From: Erysipelothrix sp.
GTDB taxonomy: Bacteria; Bacillota_I; Bacilli_A; Erysipelotrichales; Erysipelotrichaceae
Assembly (NCBI GenBank): GCA_018335655.1
Contig: JAGXRX010000026.1
Coordinates: forward strand, 1 to 49,565
DNA: 49,565 bases
Reading direction: 5' to 3'
In this document: positions 42,686-49,565 of the stretch, one piece after another
Layout of the letters: the number at the start of each line of letters is the position of its first letter
How positions within the stretch are numbered: position 1 is the first letter of the stretch
Program-made: the position numbers and the translations under genes
The notes under the pieces: generated by a model
The model's input: the letters and a program-made list of their open reading frames with translations, nothing else
Databases searched by the model: none
Told to the model about the DNA's origin: nothing

Positions 42686-43749
42686 AAAGGAAGACACTCC
42701 ATTATTCTTTCTAATTCACTTAAGTCACTCATGGATTCAAGTTGATGACGCATTGCCAATAGTTGTTGAGGGTGATTCATAAGATCATCAATTTGATTCA
42801 TTAATAAGTGTTCATTAAGTTTGCGCTCATCAAGGACAATTGCTGCATGATGATCTAAAAAGTAATTTGCATTTAAAAACTGGTGATTGCGAGTAACATA
42901 AGGTGATGGTATCAATATTGAAGGCATTCGGGCACCTAATAACTCTGCCATGGTTGTTGCTCCTGCACGAGCAACAAGCAAGTTCATATAAGGATATAAA
43001 TCAATCAATGAAATGGTATCTAAGACAATGGTTTGATTTGAGACATCATTTAAATGTTTAAATTCTTCATAAAAGCGAGTTCCTGTAATAACAAGACGTT
43101 GATAATTAGGGTTGGGATACGCTTCAATCATGTTTTTAATCATCTTTTGCATGGTATAGCTTCCTAAAGATCCCATTACAAATACGACTAGTGGTGTCTT
43201 CTCATCAAGATTAAGGGATTTATAAACATTGTGGTTAAATTGATAGTCAATAAACTCACTTGTTCGCGGTGATCCCACATGAATGATTTTATGTTGAAAC
43301 AATTTTGATTCTATTTTGAATTGTGTTAGTAGTTTTTTCGCAAATAGCGATATCCATTGATTACTTAGTCCTAATACAGCATTTTGCTCATGTACAAAAA
43401 GAGGAATTCTGGATAAAAATGAAACAATACCTACTGAAAATGATACTGTCCCACCAAATGAAATAATCATATCTGGTTTATGCTTCTTAACATGAACTCT
43501 AGATTCTTTGACAGAGTGAAGAATTTCGAATAGGAATTTAGTAAATCCTTTAAATGGTTTTCTTACAACAGGACTTGTTACAGGTAAAATATCAAATCCA
43601 TGAGCTGGTAAAATGGTACCTTCCATTCGACTTGGAGTCGCAACAAAATAAACTTCATGGTTAAGTTTTTTTAATTTATTGGCTAATGTAATAGCTGGAA
43701 ATATGTGTCCACCACTACTTCCTGCGCTTATAAATATCGTTTTTTTCAT
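42682..43749 (-). CDS. murG: UDP-GlcNAc:undecaprenyl-PP-MurNAc-pentapeptide GlcNAc transferase
   Basis: Membrane-associated transferase that turns lipid I into lipid II in peptidoglycan synthesis, 355 aa, GT28 family. Evidence: the N-terminal GSSGGHIFPAITLANKL, the central HEQNAVLGLSNQWISLFAKKL, VVFVMGSLGSYTMQKM, and the C-terminal UDP-binding LVARAGATTMAELLGARMPSILIPSPYVTRNHQFLNANYF. The ATG has no ribosome-binding site and lies 6 nt after an extended -10 (TGGTATAAT), so the mRNA of murG-ftsQ may be leaderless. It overlaps ftsQ by ATGA. Confidence 0.97.
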   Translation of the reverse strand: MKKTIFISAGSSGGHIFPAITLANKLKKLNHEVYFVATPSRMEGTILPAHGFDILPVTSPVVRKPFKGFTKFLFEILHSVKESRVHVKKHKPDMIISFGGTVSFSVGIVSFLSRIPLFVHEQNAVLGLSNQWISLFAKKLLTQFKIESKLFQHKIIHVGSPRTSEFIDYQFNHNVYKSLNLDEKTPLVVFVMGSLGSYTMQKMIKNMIEAYPNPNYQRLVITGTRFYEEFKHLNDVSNQTIVLDTISLIDLYPYMNLLVARAGATTMAELLGARMPSILIPSPYVTRNHQFLNANYFLDHHAAIVLDERKLNEHLLMNQIDDLMNHPQQLLAMRHQLESMSDLSELERIMECLPL

Positions 43750-43755
43750 GTTGAT

Positions 43756-43764
43756 ATTATACCA
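43756..43764 (-). promoter_or_regulatory. Extended -10 promoter of murG-ftsQ, leaderless arrangement
   Basis: TGGTATAAT on the - strand, exactly 6 nt (ATCAAC) before the murG ATG at 43749. No ribosome-binding site is present. It faces the divergent promoter at 43777-43785. Confidence 0.75.
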
Positions 43765-43776
43765 TACAGTGAAGTT

Positions 43777-43785
43777 TGTTATAAT
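43777..43785 (+). promoter_or_regulatory. Extended -10 promoter of the HAD gene, leaderless arrangement
   Basis: TGTTATAAT on the + strand, exactly 6 nt (ACTCGT) before the ATG at 43792, with no ribosome-binding site. Only 18 bp separate this -10 from the -10 of the divergent murG promoter, so the two polymerases would compete for the same short interval. Confidence 0.75.
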
Positions 43786-43791
43786 ACTCGT

Positions 43792-44454
43792 ATGAAACTA
43801 AGAAAAAAATGTTTAATTTTAGATCATGATGATACAATCATTAACTCTCAAGAAAGTATTCATTATCCCCTTTTTGTCGATGTTCTTAAGATTTTAAGAC
43901 CAAATATTACTCCAATTGACTTTGAAAAGTTCATTGAACTTTCTAATGAAATTGGGTTTGTTAAGATGTGTCGGATGTTGTACCATTACAACGCTGAAGA
44001 GATTCAATTTGAATATGAACATTGGAAAAAGCATTCATCTCTTATTCAAGCCCCTACATTTGATGGGATTAAAGAGTTCTTAACTGCCTTTGAGAATGCT
44101 GGAGGGGTTATCATTGTTTATACAATGAACTCTAAGCAAAATGTAGTTCAAGATTATGAGCGTTTATTTAATATGATTCCTAGAAGTATTATTTCTCATG
44201 ATCAATACCATGTTTTAAGAAAACCTTATCGCATTTCGATACTAAAAGAACTGCATGATCTTAATTTAACTGTGGATGATTGTATATTTATTGATGACAC
44301 ACCGATGTTATTAGACTTAAAGCAACGACTTAACATGGATTTCATTGCTGCAAATTGGGCAAAAAGCGCAAAACCTTTATGGAAGCATGTCCATGATGAG
44401 ATTGTTTTAAATAGTCCACAACAACTTTGGGATTACGTGTTTATTAAAGAGTAG
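43792..44454 (+). CDS. HAD-superfamily hydrolase, haloacid dehalogenase-like
   Basis: Predicted phosphatase, 220 aa from ATG 43792. HAD motif I is LDHDDT (Asp11 and Asp13), motif II lies in IIVYTMNS (Thr/Ser), motif III includes the Lys of LRKPYR, and motif IV is IFIDDTPMLLDL with the acidic pair. A helical cap (about 20-95) sits between motifs I and II, as in subclass C1. The substrate is not indicated. It starts with no ribosome-binding site at a leaderless-type promoter and is followed after 22 bp by the FabK-like gene, with which it probably forms a two-gene transcript. Confidence 0.88.
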   Translation: MKLRKKCLILDHDDTIINSQESIHYPLFVDVLKILRPNITPIDFEKFIELSNEIGFVKMCRMLYHYNAEEIQFEYEHWKKHSSLIQAPTFDGIKEFLTAFENAGGVIIVYTMNSKQNVVQDYERLFNMIPRSIISHDQYHVLRKPYRISILKELHDLNLTVDDCIFIDDTPMLLDLKQRLNMDFIAANWAKSAKPLWKHVHDEIVLNSPQQLWDYVFIKE

Positions 44455-44476
44455 ATAAAAGAAATCAAGGACCAAC

Positions 44477-45430
44477 ATGAAAACAAAAATTACTGAGCTT
44501 TTTGATATTGAATTTCCGATTATTCAAGGGGGTTTAGCCTATTTAGCTGATGCAGTTCTTGCAGCAGCAGTATCAAATGCAGGAGGACTTGGACAAATCA
44601 CTGCCACAAGTCTAAATTCAGCAGATGCACTAAGACTTGAAATCAACAAGTTTAGATCATTATCTGATAAACCTTTTAGTGTTAATTATGCAATTTCCCG
44701 CTTTAGTGAGAATTATATGCACTTACTAGAAGTAGCAATTGAACTAAATGTACCAATTATTTCTATTACAGGTGGTGACCCTACACCAGTATTCGAAAAG
44801 ATTAAAGGTACTTCTATAAAAACAATGGTACTAGTAGCAGATGTACGACAAGCAATGAAAGCAGAATCACTTGGAGCTGATGCAATCATTGCGGTTGGTC
44901 AAGAAGGTGGTGGTCACTTAGGACGCACTGATGTGGGTACTTTTGTGCTTATACCACGTGTTGTTGATAGTGTATCTATTCCAGTTATTGCAAGTGGTGG
45001 TATTGGTGATGGAAGAGGTCTTGTTGCTGCACTAGCATTAGGGGCTCAAGGCATTGAAATGGGAACACGATTTATTGCAACGAAGGAATGTGTTTTAGCA
45101 AGCATGGGTTATAAAAATGATTTAGTTACTGCACAAGAAAGCGATACTGTTGTGATTAAGCGAACACTAAAAACACCAGGCCGTGTTTTGAGTTCAGAAT
45201 ATTCATCTAAAATCCTAGACTTTGAATCTCAAGGATATGATTATCAAGCACTTAAAGAGTATGTTTCTGGTCAAACAAATCTAAAGTACATTAATACTGG
45301 TGATTCAACACTTGGTTATGGATGGGCTGGACAAGTTGTAGGCCTTATTGAGGATATCCCATCTGTGCAGGAACTATTTGATCGCATGATGAATCAAGTT
45401 AAAGCATTCTATAATCAAGATATTATATAA
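44477..45430 (+). CDS. FMN-dependent enoyl-ACP reductase FabK or nitronate monooxygenase
   Basis: TIM-barrel flavoprotein of the NMO/FabK family, 317 aa. Visible features: FPIIQGGLAYLADAVLAAAVSNAGGLGQI, the FMN-phosphate region IPVIASGGIGDGRGLVAALALGAQGIEMGTRFI and the catalytic-histidine segment GQEGGGHLGRTDVGTFVLIPRVV. AAGGA precedes the ATG. FabK and nitronate monooxygenase cannot be separated safely by eye. A fatty-acid role would be odd in that no other fab gene is nearby (though fakA is in the window). The downstream terminator ends the HAD-FabK transcript. Confidence 0.88.
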   Translation: MKTKITELFDIEFPIIQGGLAYLADAVLAAAVSNAGGLGQITATSLNSADALRLEINKFRSLSDKPFSVNYAISRFSENYMHLLEVAIELNVPIISITGGDPTPVFEKIKGTSIKTMVLVADVRQAMKAESLGADAIIAVGQEGGGHLGRTDVGTFVLIPRVVDSVSIPVIASGGIGDGRGLVAALALGAQGIEMGTRFIATKECVLASMGYKNDLVTAQESDTVVIKRTLKTPGRVLSSEYSSKILDFESQGYDYQALKEYVSGQTNLKYINTGDSTLGYGWAGQVVGLIEDIPSVQELFDRMMNQVKAFYNQDII

Positions 45431-45431
45431 A

Positions 45432-45468
45432 AAAAGTCTCTAGGAAGTAACTTCCTAGAGATTTTTTT
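45432..45468. terminator. Bidirectional terminator between the FabK-like gene and rhodanese
   Basis: TCTCTAGGAAG (45437-45447) and CTTCCTAGAGA (45451-45461) form an 11-bp stem flanked by AAAAA and TTTTTTT, so it works on both strands. Confidence 0.93.
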
Positions 45469-45841
45469 AAGGTTGAATTAAAGGTTGTGGCCAGTTAATG
45501 ATACCACCAATATCCGTAATATTAGTGAATCCCATCTTTTTTAGTTGTTCACTTGCTAAGGCAGAGCGATTACCACTACGACAGATAATAAATAATTGAG
45601 TATCTTTATCACTGATTTGTGACTCAAAAGTTGCCGCAATGTCATCAATTGGAATGTTAATCGATCCAGCAACATAGCCTGTTGCAAACTCTTCAACGGT
45701 TCTCACATCCACTAAGACAATTGAACTATCTTGATTCATTGCTTCAATGGCTTGTTGATGAGTCATTTTGCTAATGACTTGTGTTGGTGCACACGCACTA
45801 ATGATTAAGAGAAGTACACTAACTATAATTATTTTATTCAT
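45467..45841 (-). CDS. Rhodanese-domain lipoprotein
   Basis: Sulfur-transferase-fold lipoprotein, 124 aa from ATG 45841; the frame is open four codons further to a TTG. The signal NKIIIVSVLLLIISAC gives a lipobox with Cys17, so the domain is exposed on the outside of the membrane. The rhodanese domain has VLVDVRTVEEFATGYVAGSINIPID and the active loop FIICRSGNRSALA with catalytic Cys, ending in LKKMGFTNITDIGGIINWPQP. It overlaps the cytosolic rhodanese gene by 8 bp, so the two are made together. Substrate unknown; the Cys of the loop is intact. Confidence 0.88.
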   Translation of the reverse strand: MNKIIIVSVLLLIISACAPTQVISKMTHQQAIEAMNQDSSIVLVDVRTVEEFATGYVAGSINIPIDDIAATFESQISDKDTQLFIICRSGNRSALASEQLKKMGFTNITDIGGIINWPQPLIQP

Positions 45842-46163
45842 AAACGACTTCAAATGGCCATGACATCATACCACCAAGATCAAATACATTAGTATATCCA
45901 AGTTTCTTTAATATGCTTGCAGCCATTGCTGAGCGTGATCCAGAATAGCAAACAACATAGATTGTTGCGCTATTATCCTTGAGCTTTGATAGAGATATGT
46001 TATTAAGCATATCAACAGGAATATTGATTGCTTTTTTAATATGACCATCCCCTTTAAATTCTTGTTTTGTTCTTACATCTAAGACAATAATACTAGAGTC
46101 TTTCTTAATATTTTCATAAGCTTCTTGTGCACTAATTCTTTGTCTTGAACCAAAATTAAACAT
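45834..46163 (-). CDS. Single-domain rhodanese, cytosolic
   Basis: Rhodanese-domain protein, 109 aa from ATG 46163, which has TAGGAGA upstream; the frame extends further to 46268 but that part (LKIHFFNTRAKGILGYVSD) lacks rhodanese similarity and a translation signal. The domain shows IIVLDVRTKQEFKGDGHIKKAINIPVDML and the loop YVVCYSGSRSAMAASIL with catalytic Cys, then LKKLGYTNVFDLGGMMSWPFE. No membrane segment. It is about 40 percent alike by eye to the lipoprotein partner, as if duplicated. A promoter with GATAAT at about 46270 would give a leader of roughly 100 bases. Confidence 0.88.
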   Translation of the reverse strand: MFNFGSRQRISAQEAYENIKKDSSIIVLDVRTKQEFKGDGHIKKAINIPVDMLNNISLSKLKDNSATIYVVCYSGSRSAMAASILKKLGYTNVFDLGGMMSWPFEVVYE

Positions 46164-46328
46164 GAAATTTCTCCTATATCGCAATTTTGCGGATGAAAGT
46201 TCATGATCACTTACGTAACCAAGAATACCTTTAGCACGTGTGTTAAAGAAATGTATCTTCAGTTGCATAAATTATCATAAGACCTCATGACTATTTTACT
46301 CAACTGAGAATTAAATGCAATAGAAAAC

Positions 46329-47336
46329 CTAAATATTTTCAAATAATGTCCCTATTTTTTGTATTTTTAGATGTTCGTAAGCTTTTTCAGTGGCCATACG
46401 ACCTCTTGGAGTACGATTTATGAAACCGATTTGAATTAAATAAGGTTCATAAACGTCTTCTAAAGTCATCGTTTCTTCTGAAATTGCCGATGCTAAAGCT
46501 TCAAGTCCTACAGGTCCACCTTTGAAACGCTCAATGACTCCACGTAAATAGCGAATATCGACATCATCAAGTCCTAGTTCATCAACCTTAAGTTTTAGTA
46601 ATGCATTCATCGCTACTTCAAGTGTTATATGATTATTGTTAAGTACTTGAGCAAAATCTCGAATTCTTCGAAACAATCGATTAGCAACTCGAGGAGTTCC
46701 TCGACTACGTTTAGCAACCTCAATCGCAGCATCTAAATCAATGGGTGTTTCCATGACTTTTGAAGTGCGAAGTAAAATTGTCGTTAGTTCTTCCATTGTG
46801 TAGTAATTAAGTTTATTCACGATGCCAAAGCGATCACGCAGTGGCGCAGTGAGATCTCCTGCACGTGTGGTAGCACCAACGAGTGTAAATGGTGGTAAAT
46901 CAAGTCTAATTGATCGAGTCGTTGCATCTTTTCCAATAATGACATCAATCACAAAATCTTCCATGGCAGGATATAACACTTCTTCAACCGCTTTTGATAA
47001 ACGATGAATTTCATCAATGAATAAAACATCTCCAGGTTGAAGAGAACTTAAAATTGCAGCTAAATCCCCTCCCTTTTCAATGCTAGGACCTGAAGTAACA
47101 CGAATATTACCTTGCATCTCATTGGCCACGATATGGGCTAAAGTTGTTTTACCAAGACCTGGTGGCCCATACAACAACATATGATCTAGTGCTTCATTTC
47201 GACGTTTAGCTGCTTGAATAAATATAGATAGATTACTCTTTATTTCTTCTTGACCTACATATTCAAGGAGTGTTTGAGGACGCAGTGTTGCATCTTCATC
47301 CACGATTATTTCATCAACCGATAAAAGTCGCTCCAT
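46329..47336 (-). CDS. ruvB: Holliday junction helicase RuvB
   Basis: Hexameric AAA+ motor that drives branch migration with RuvA, 335 aa. Walker [22 protein letters not shown], Walker [11 protein letters not shown], sensor 1 [15 protein letters not shown], sensor 2/arginine region [18 protein letters not shown], and a C-terminal winged helix with [19 protein letters not shown]. It begins on the last base of the ruvA stop (TAATG). No RuvC is seen, as is usual in this phylum, where RecU serves instead. Confidence 0.98.
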   Translation of the reverse strand: MERLLSVDEIIVDEDATLRPQTLLEYVGQEEIKSNLSIFIQAAKRRNEALDHMLLYGPPGLGKTTLAHIVANEMQGNIRVTSGPSIEKGGDLAAILSSLQPGDVLFIDEIHRLSKAVEEVLYPAMEDFVIDVIIGKDATTRSIRLDLPPFTLVGATTRAGDLTAPLRDRFGIVNKLNYYTMEELTTILLRTSKVMETPIDLDAAIEVAKRSRGTPRVANRLFRRIRDFAQVLNNNHITLEVAMNALLKLKVDELGLDDVDIRYLRGVIERFKGGPVGLEALASAISEETMTLEDVYEPYLIQIGFINRTPRGRMATEKAYEHLKIQKIGTLFENI

Positions 47337-47914
47337 TAAAAGCCGCCTTTCTTAGCAGTAATCCAAGCAAGTGCATGTTTAAGTCGCGTTGCTTCATCGC
47401 TTTGTTCATAGGGTTTAAGTGATTGTGCAAGTCCATTTAACTCAATAACTTTATATCCTAAAGCCTTCATGGCTTCCATAGTATCGTTAATCGGTCCTGA
47501 TTTTTCCAGTGCAGGATCAGTATCCACAAGTTTTCCTTTTAAGTCTAAAACAATTTGAGCAGCTGTTTTTGCTCCAATGCCTGGTAAAGACTTAAGATAT
47601 GTTACATCTTGATCAAATATGGCTTTTTGTAAACGATTAAATGATGACGCAGTCAAAAGATTCAAACCTAAGCGTGGTCCAATGCCTTTTACACTAATGA
47701 CTTGTTCAAAGAATGCTAGTTCTTCTTGAGTAAGAAAGCCATACAACGCATGAGAATCTTCCTTAATAACTTGGAAAGTATACAAAAAGAGTTGAGTATT
47801 TAGACTGACTTGATCAACTTTATTAAAGTTAACCTTATACCCAACTCCATTGACTTCTAAAATGATAAAATCTTGACCAATACTATGTACGGTTCCTCTT
47901 AAAAAAGCTATCAT
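47336..47914 (-). CDS. ruvA: Holliday junction DNA-binding protein RuvA
   Basis: Tetrameric junction-binding partner of RuvB, 192 aa. Domain I is an OB fold ([30 protein letters not shown]), domain II has two helix-hairpin-helix motifs ([39 protein letters not shown]), and domain III is the C-terminal RuvB-binding helical bundle (about 140-192). AAGGTGG precedes the ATG. The promoter TGGTATACT is just upstream, between it and obgE. Confidence 0.97.
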   Translation of the reverse strand: MIAFLRGTVHSIGQDFIILEVNGVGYKVNFNKVDQVSLNTQLFLYTFQVIKEDSHALYGFLTQEELAFFEQVISVKGIGPRLGLNLLTASSFNRLQKAIFDQDVTYLKSLPGIGAKTAAQIVLDLKGKLVDTDPALEKSGPINDTMEAMKALGYKVIELNGLAQSLKPYEQSDEATRLKHALAWITAKKGGF

Positions 47915-47932
47915 ACGTCCACCTTTTTAATT

Positions 47933-47941
47933 AGTATACCA
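47933..47941 (-). promoter_or_regulatory. Extended -10 promoter of ruvAB
   Basis: TGGTATACT on the - strand, between the obgE stop and the ruvA ATG; AAGGTGG follows before the start codon. Confidence 0.6.
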
Positions 47942-47944
47942 CAC

Positions 47945-49222
47945 TCATGATTCATCGATAAATACGAAGGTATTATTTTCAATCGCAACAATATCTCCGT
48001 CAACACATCCTTCAGCTTTTAAAGCTTTATCAACACCCCAACGCTTAAGAAGATATGCAAAGCGACGAGATCCTTCTTCAGTATCAAAACTTGATTGTCT
48101 AAATTTCGCAAGGAGAGCATCCCCTTCAAGACGATATAGATTTGGCCCAATCTTAGAAACTGAATATTTATCAGGTTCTGCTTCATAACCATATACAAAC
48201 TCTTCAATAATGACATGAGGTTTCTTCGCTTTTTCACGATCTAAAACATCTGCGACACGATATAGAATCGGTTGTAAACCTTCATGTATCGGTGCGATCA
48301 TTTCTAAGACTTCTAAGTTTGGATAAGCTTCTTTAAATCGTTTTAGATTTTCAGCAGCTGGATCTAAATCCATTTTGTTTGCTACAACAATTTGAGGTCT
48401 GTTACTAAGATCTACTATGTAGTTTTTGATTTCTTGATTAATAATTGCATAGTCTTCCACTGGATCACGTCCATCTTCTGCTCCCATATCAATAATATGA
48501 ATTAAGACGCGAGTTCTTTCAATATGCTTAAGAAAGTGATGTCCTAATCCTTTACCAAGTGAAGCACCTTCAATTAGTCCAGGCATATCGGCACACACAA
48601 ATGAGCGACCATCACTCACTTCAACAACCCCAAGTTTAGGATTAATGGTTGTGAAAGGATACGGAGCAATTTCTGGTCTTGCGGCAGAAATAACTGATAA
48701 GAAGGTTGATTTACCCACTGATGGAAAGCCTAAAAGACCAACATCAGCGAGCAGTTTTAATTCAACGATAATATCTTTAGATTCACCTAAAGCACCTTTT
48801 TCAGCAAAATCAGGAGCTGGATTACGTGGTGTTTTGAAGCGAGCATTACCTCGACCACCTTGACCACCTTTCGCAATGACAGCTTCTGCATCTTCTTCTA
48901 CAAGATCGGCAATTAAGCGATTGGTTGCTTTATCTTTAACAATTGTCCCTAAAGGCACATGGATAATCGTGTCTTTACCACGTGCTCCATGCATGAGTTT
49001 ATTTTTACCATTCTCACCTGCTTCAGATTTGATTAGTTTTTGATAACGAAGATCAAGTAGAGTTGTTTTGTGAGTGTCAACTTTAAAAATTATCTGACCT
49101 CCATCACCACCATCACCACCATACGGGCCACCTAACGCGATATATTTTTCACGGCGAAAAGCGACGAGCCCATCGCCACCTTTTCCTGCTTTAATCTGTA
49201 GTTCTACTTTATCTATAAACAT
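47945..49222 (-). CDS. obgE: GTPase ObgE
   Basis: Ribosome-associated GTPase in 50S assembly and stress control, 425 aa. The N-terminal Obg domain (1-157) is glycine-rich (KAGKGGDGLVAFRREKYIALGGPYGGDGGDGGQIIF; GGQGGRGNARFKTPRNPAP). The G domain carries GFPSVGKSTFLSVISAA, DMPGLIEGA and NKMD, and the C-terminal OCT domain (about 350-425) is present. The ribosome-binding site is AGGTGAA. The rpmA-obgE order is the common one in Firmicutes. Confidence 0.98.
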   Translation of the reverse strand: MFIDKVELQIKAGKGGDGLVAFRREKYIALGGPYGGDGGDGGQIIFKVDTHKTTLLDLRYQKLIKSEAGENGKNKLMHGARGKDTIIHVPLGTIVKDKATNRLIADLVEEDAEAVIAKGGQGGRGNARFKTPRNPAPDFAEKGALGESKDIIVELKLLADVGLLGFPSVGKSTFLSVISAARPEIAPYPFTTINPKLGVVEVSDGRSFVCADMPGLIEGASLGKGLGHHFLKHIERTRVLIHIIDMGAEDGRDPVEDYAIINQEIKNYIVDLSNRPQIVVANKMDLDPAAENLKRFKEAYPNLEVLEMIAPIHEGLQPILYRVADVLDREKAKKPHVIIEEFVYGYEAEPDKYSVSKIGPNLYRLEGDALLAKFRQSSFDTEEGSRRFAYLLKRWGVDKALKAEGCVDGDIVAIENNTFVFIDES

Positions 49223-49235
49223 AGTTCACCTGTTT

Positions 49236-49262
49236 AAAAAATCCCCGTGTATAACGGGGATT
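49236..49262 (-). terminator. Terminator/attenuator between rpmA and obgE
   Basis: On the - strand AATCCCCGT (49262-49254) pairs with ACGGGGATT (49248-49240), followed by TTTT. The 5' arm overlaps the rpmA stop codon. Confidence 0.88.
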
Positions 49263-49545
49263 AAGCTTTTGGATAGACTGAAACTTTAGTTTTATCTCTT
49301 CCGTAACGTTCAAATTTAACAACACCATCAATTAATGAAAATAGTGTGTCATCTCCTCCGCGTCCTACATTGGACCCCGGATGGATTTTAGTGCCTCGTT
49401 GACGGTATAAGATGGACCCTGCAGTTGCAAATTGGCCGTCTGACTTTTTAGAACCTAGACGTTTGGAATGGGAATCACGACCGTTTCTCGTGGATCCTAC
49501 TCCTTTCTTCGAAGCGAAGAATTGCAAATTCAATAGGTATTTCAT
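49261..49545 (-). CDS. rpmA: 50S ribosomal protein L27 with cleavable pre-sequence
   Basis: L27, 94 aa. The body [55 protein letters not shown] is fully typical. The N-terminus [15 protein letters not shown] is the Firmicute pre-sequence, cut after FFA by the Prp protease in relatives (known for Staphylococcus). Mature L27 would begin SKKG, the end that reaches the peptidyl-transferase centre. AAGGAGG upstream lies at the window edge; prp and rplU would be expected beyond it. A terminator-like hairpin follows. Confidence 0.98.
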   Translation of the reverse strand: MKYLLNLQFFASKKGVGSTRNGRDSHSKRLGSKKSDGQFATAGSILYRQRGTKIHPGSNVGRGGDDTLFSLIDGVVKFERYGRDKTKVSVYPKA

Positions 49546-49565
49546 GGCTTACACCTCCTTATTGT

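Noticed and set aside
46164-46268. N-terminal extension of the cytosolic rhodanese to ATG 46268.
   Set aside because: The extra 35 residues have no rhodanese similarity and no ribosome-binding site, while TAGGAGA precedes ATG 46163.
1-49565. CRISPR arrays, tandem repeats, insertion sequences, prophage genes, tRNA or rRNA genes.
   Set aside because: I looked for regular direct repeats, transposase-like proteins and cloverleaf or CCA-ended segments and saw none. The only recombinase is XerD with its own dif site.

Overview
The window reads as chromosomal DNA of a low-GC Gram-positive bacterium. Supporting signs are consensus AT-rich promoters, strong AGGAGG-type ribosome-binding sites, PolC, FakA/YloV, YloU and YqhY homologues, L27 with the Firmicute N-terminal pre-sequence, and FMN, lysine and T-box leader RNAs. 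Gene content and order resemble Bacillus-type housekeeping clusters that have been trimmed and rearranged. I suspect an Erysipelotrichia-like lineage, but that is a guess from style, not a demonstrated assignment. No prophage, insertion sequence, CRISPR array, rRNA or tRNA is visible.

Layout. Positions 1-10551 are all on the + strand: pepP (cut by the window edge), efp, a cadmium/zinc-type arsR-cadA pair, FMN-riboswitch-controlled ribU, a tail-anchored unknown, cmk-der-gpsA, HU, a YugP-type membrane zinc peptidase and a secreted unknown. At 10584-10611 lies a 28-bp site that matches the chromosome-dimer resolution site dif. From there to the right end almost everything is on the - strand. This is the arrangement expected at a replication terminus, where leading-strand genes converge on dif.

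Right of dif, a tightly overlapping nine-gene unit runs leftward: nusB-xseA-xseB-ispA-tlyA-recN-dinB-xerD-deoB. It places the XerD-type recombinase about 1.2 kb from its presumed target. Upstream of it are yqhY and an amino-acid ABC importer behind a T-box leader (apparent Arg CGU specifier), then ribF-truB. A + strand block (23.5-27.9 kb) follows: a lysine-riboswitch-controlled ABC importer, an unknown exported protein and an orphan ATP-grasp protein. It separates truB-ribF from the rimP-nusA-ylxR-ylxQ-infB-rbfA operon with which those genes normally sit. Then come polC, rnc, recG, fakA, yloU, ftsQ/divIB and murG. A short + strand pair (HAD phosphatase, FabK/nitronate monooxygenase-like) diverges from murG. 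Two rhodaneses, ruvB-ruvA, obgE and rpmA close the window.

Functional themes are genome maintenance and recombination (xerD/dif, recN, recG, ruvAB, dinB, xseAB, polC, HU), translation and ribosome assembly (efp, infB, rbfA, rimP, rnc, tlyA, der, obgE, rpmA), import of vitamin and amino acids under RNA control, and envelope synthesis (murG, ftsQ). The most distinctive observations are the dif/strand-switch terminus, three promoters in which an extended -10 sits exactly 6 nt before an ATG with no ribosome-binding site (leaderless mRNAs), an EF-P whose modified tip lysine is methionine, an unusually long NusA C-terminus, and terminator-like hairpins whose U-tract abuts a start codon. No stretch over 300 bases lacks an explanation; the three longest non-coding gaps hold the FMN, T-box and lysine leaders.
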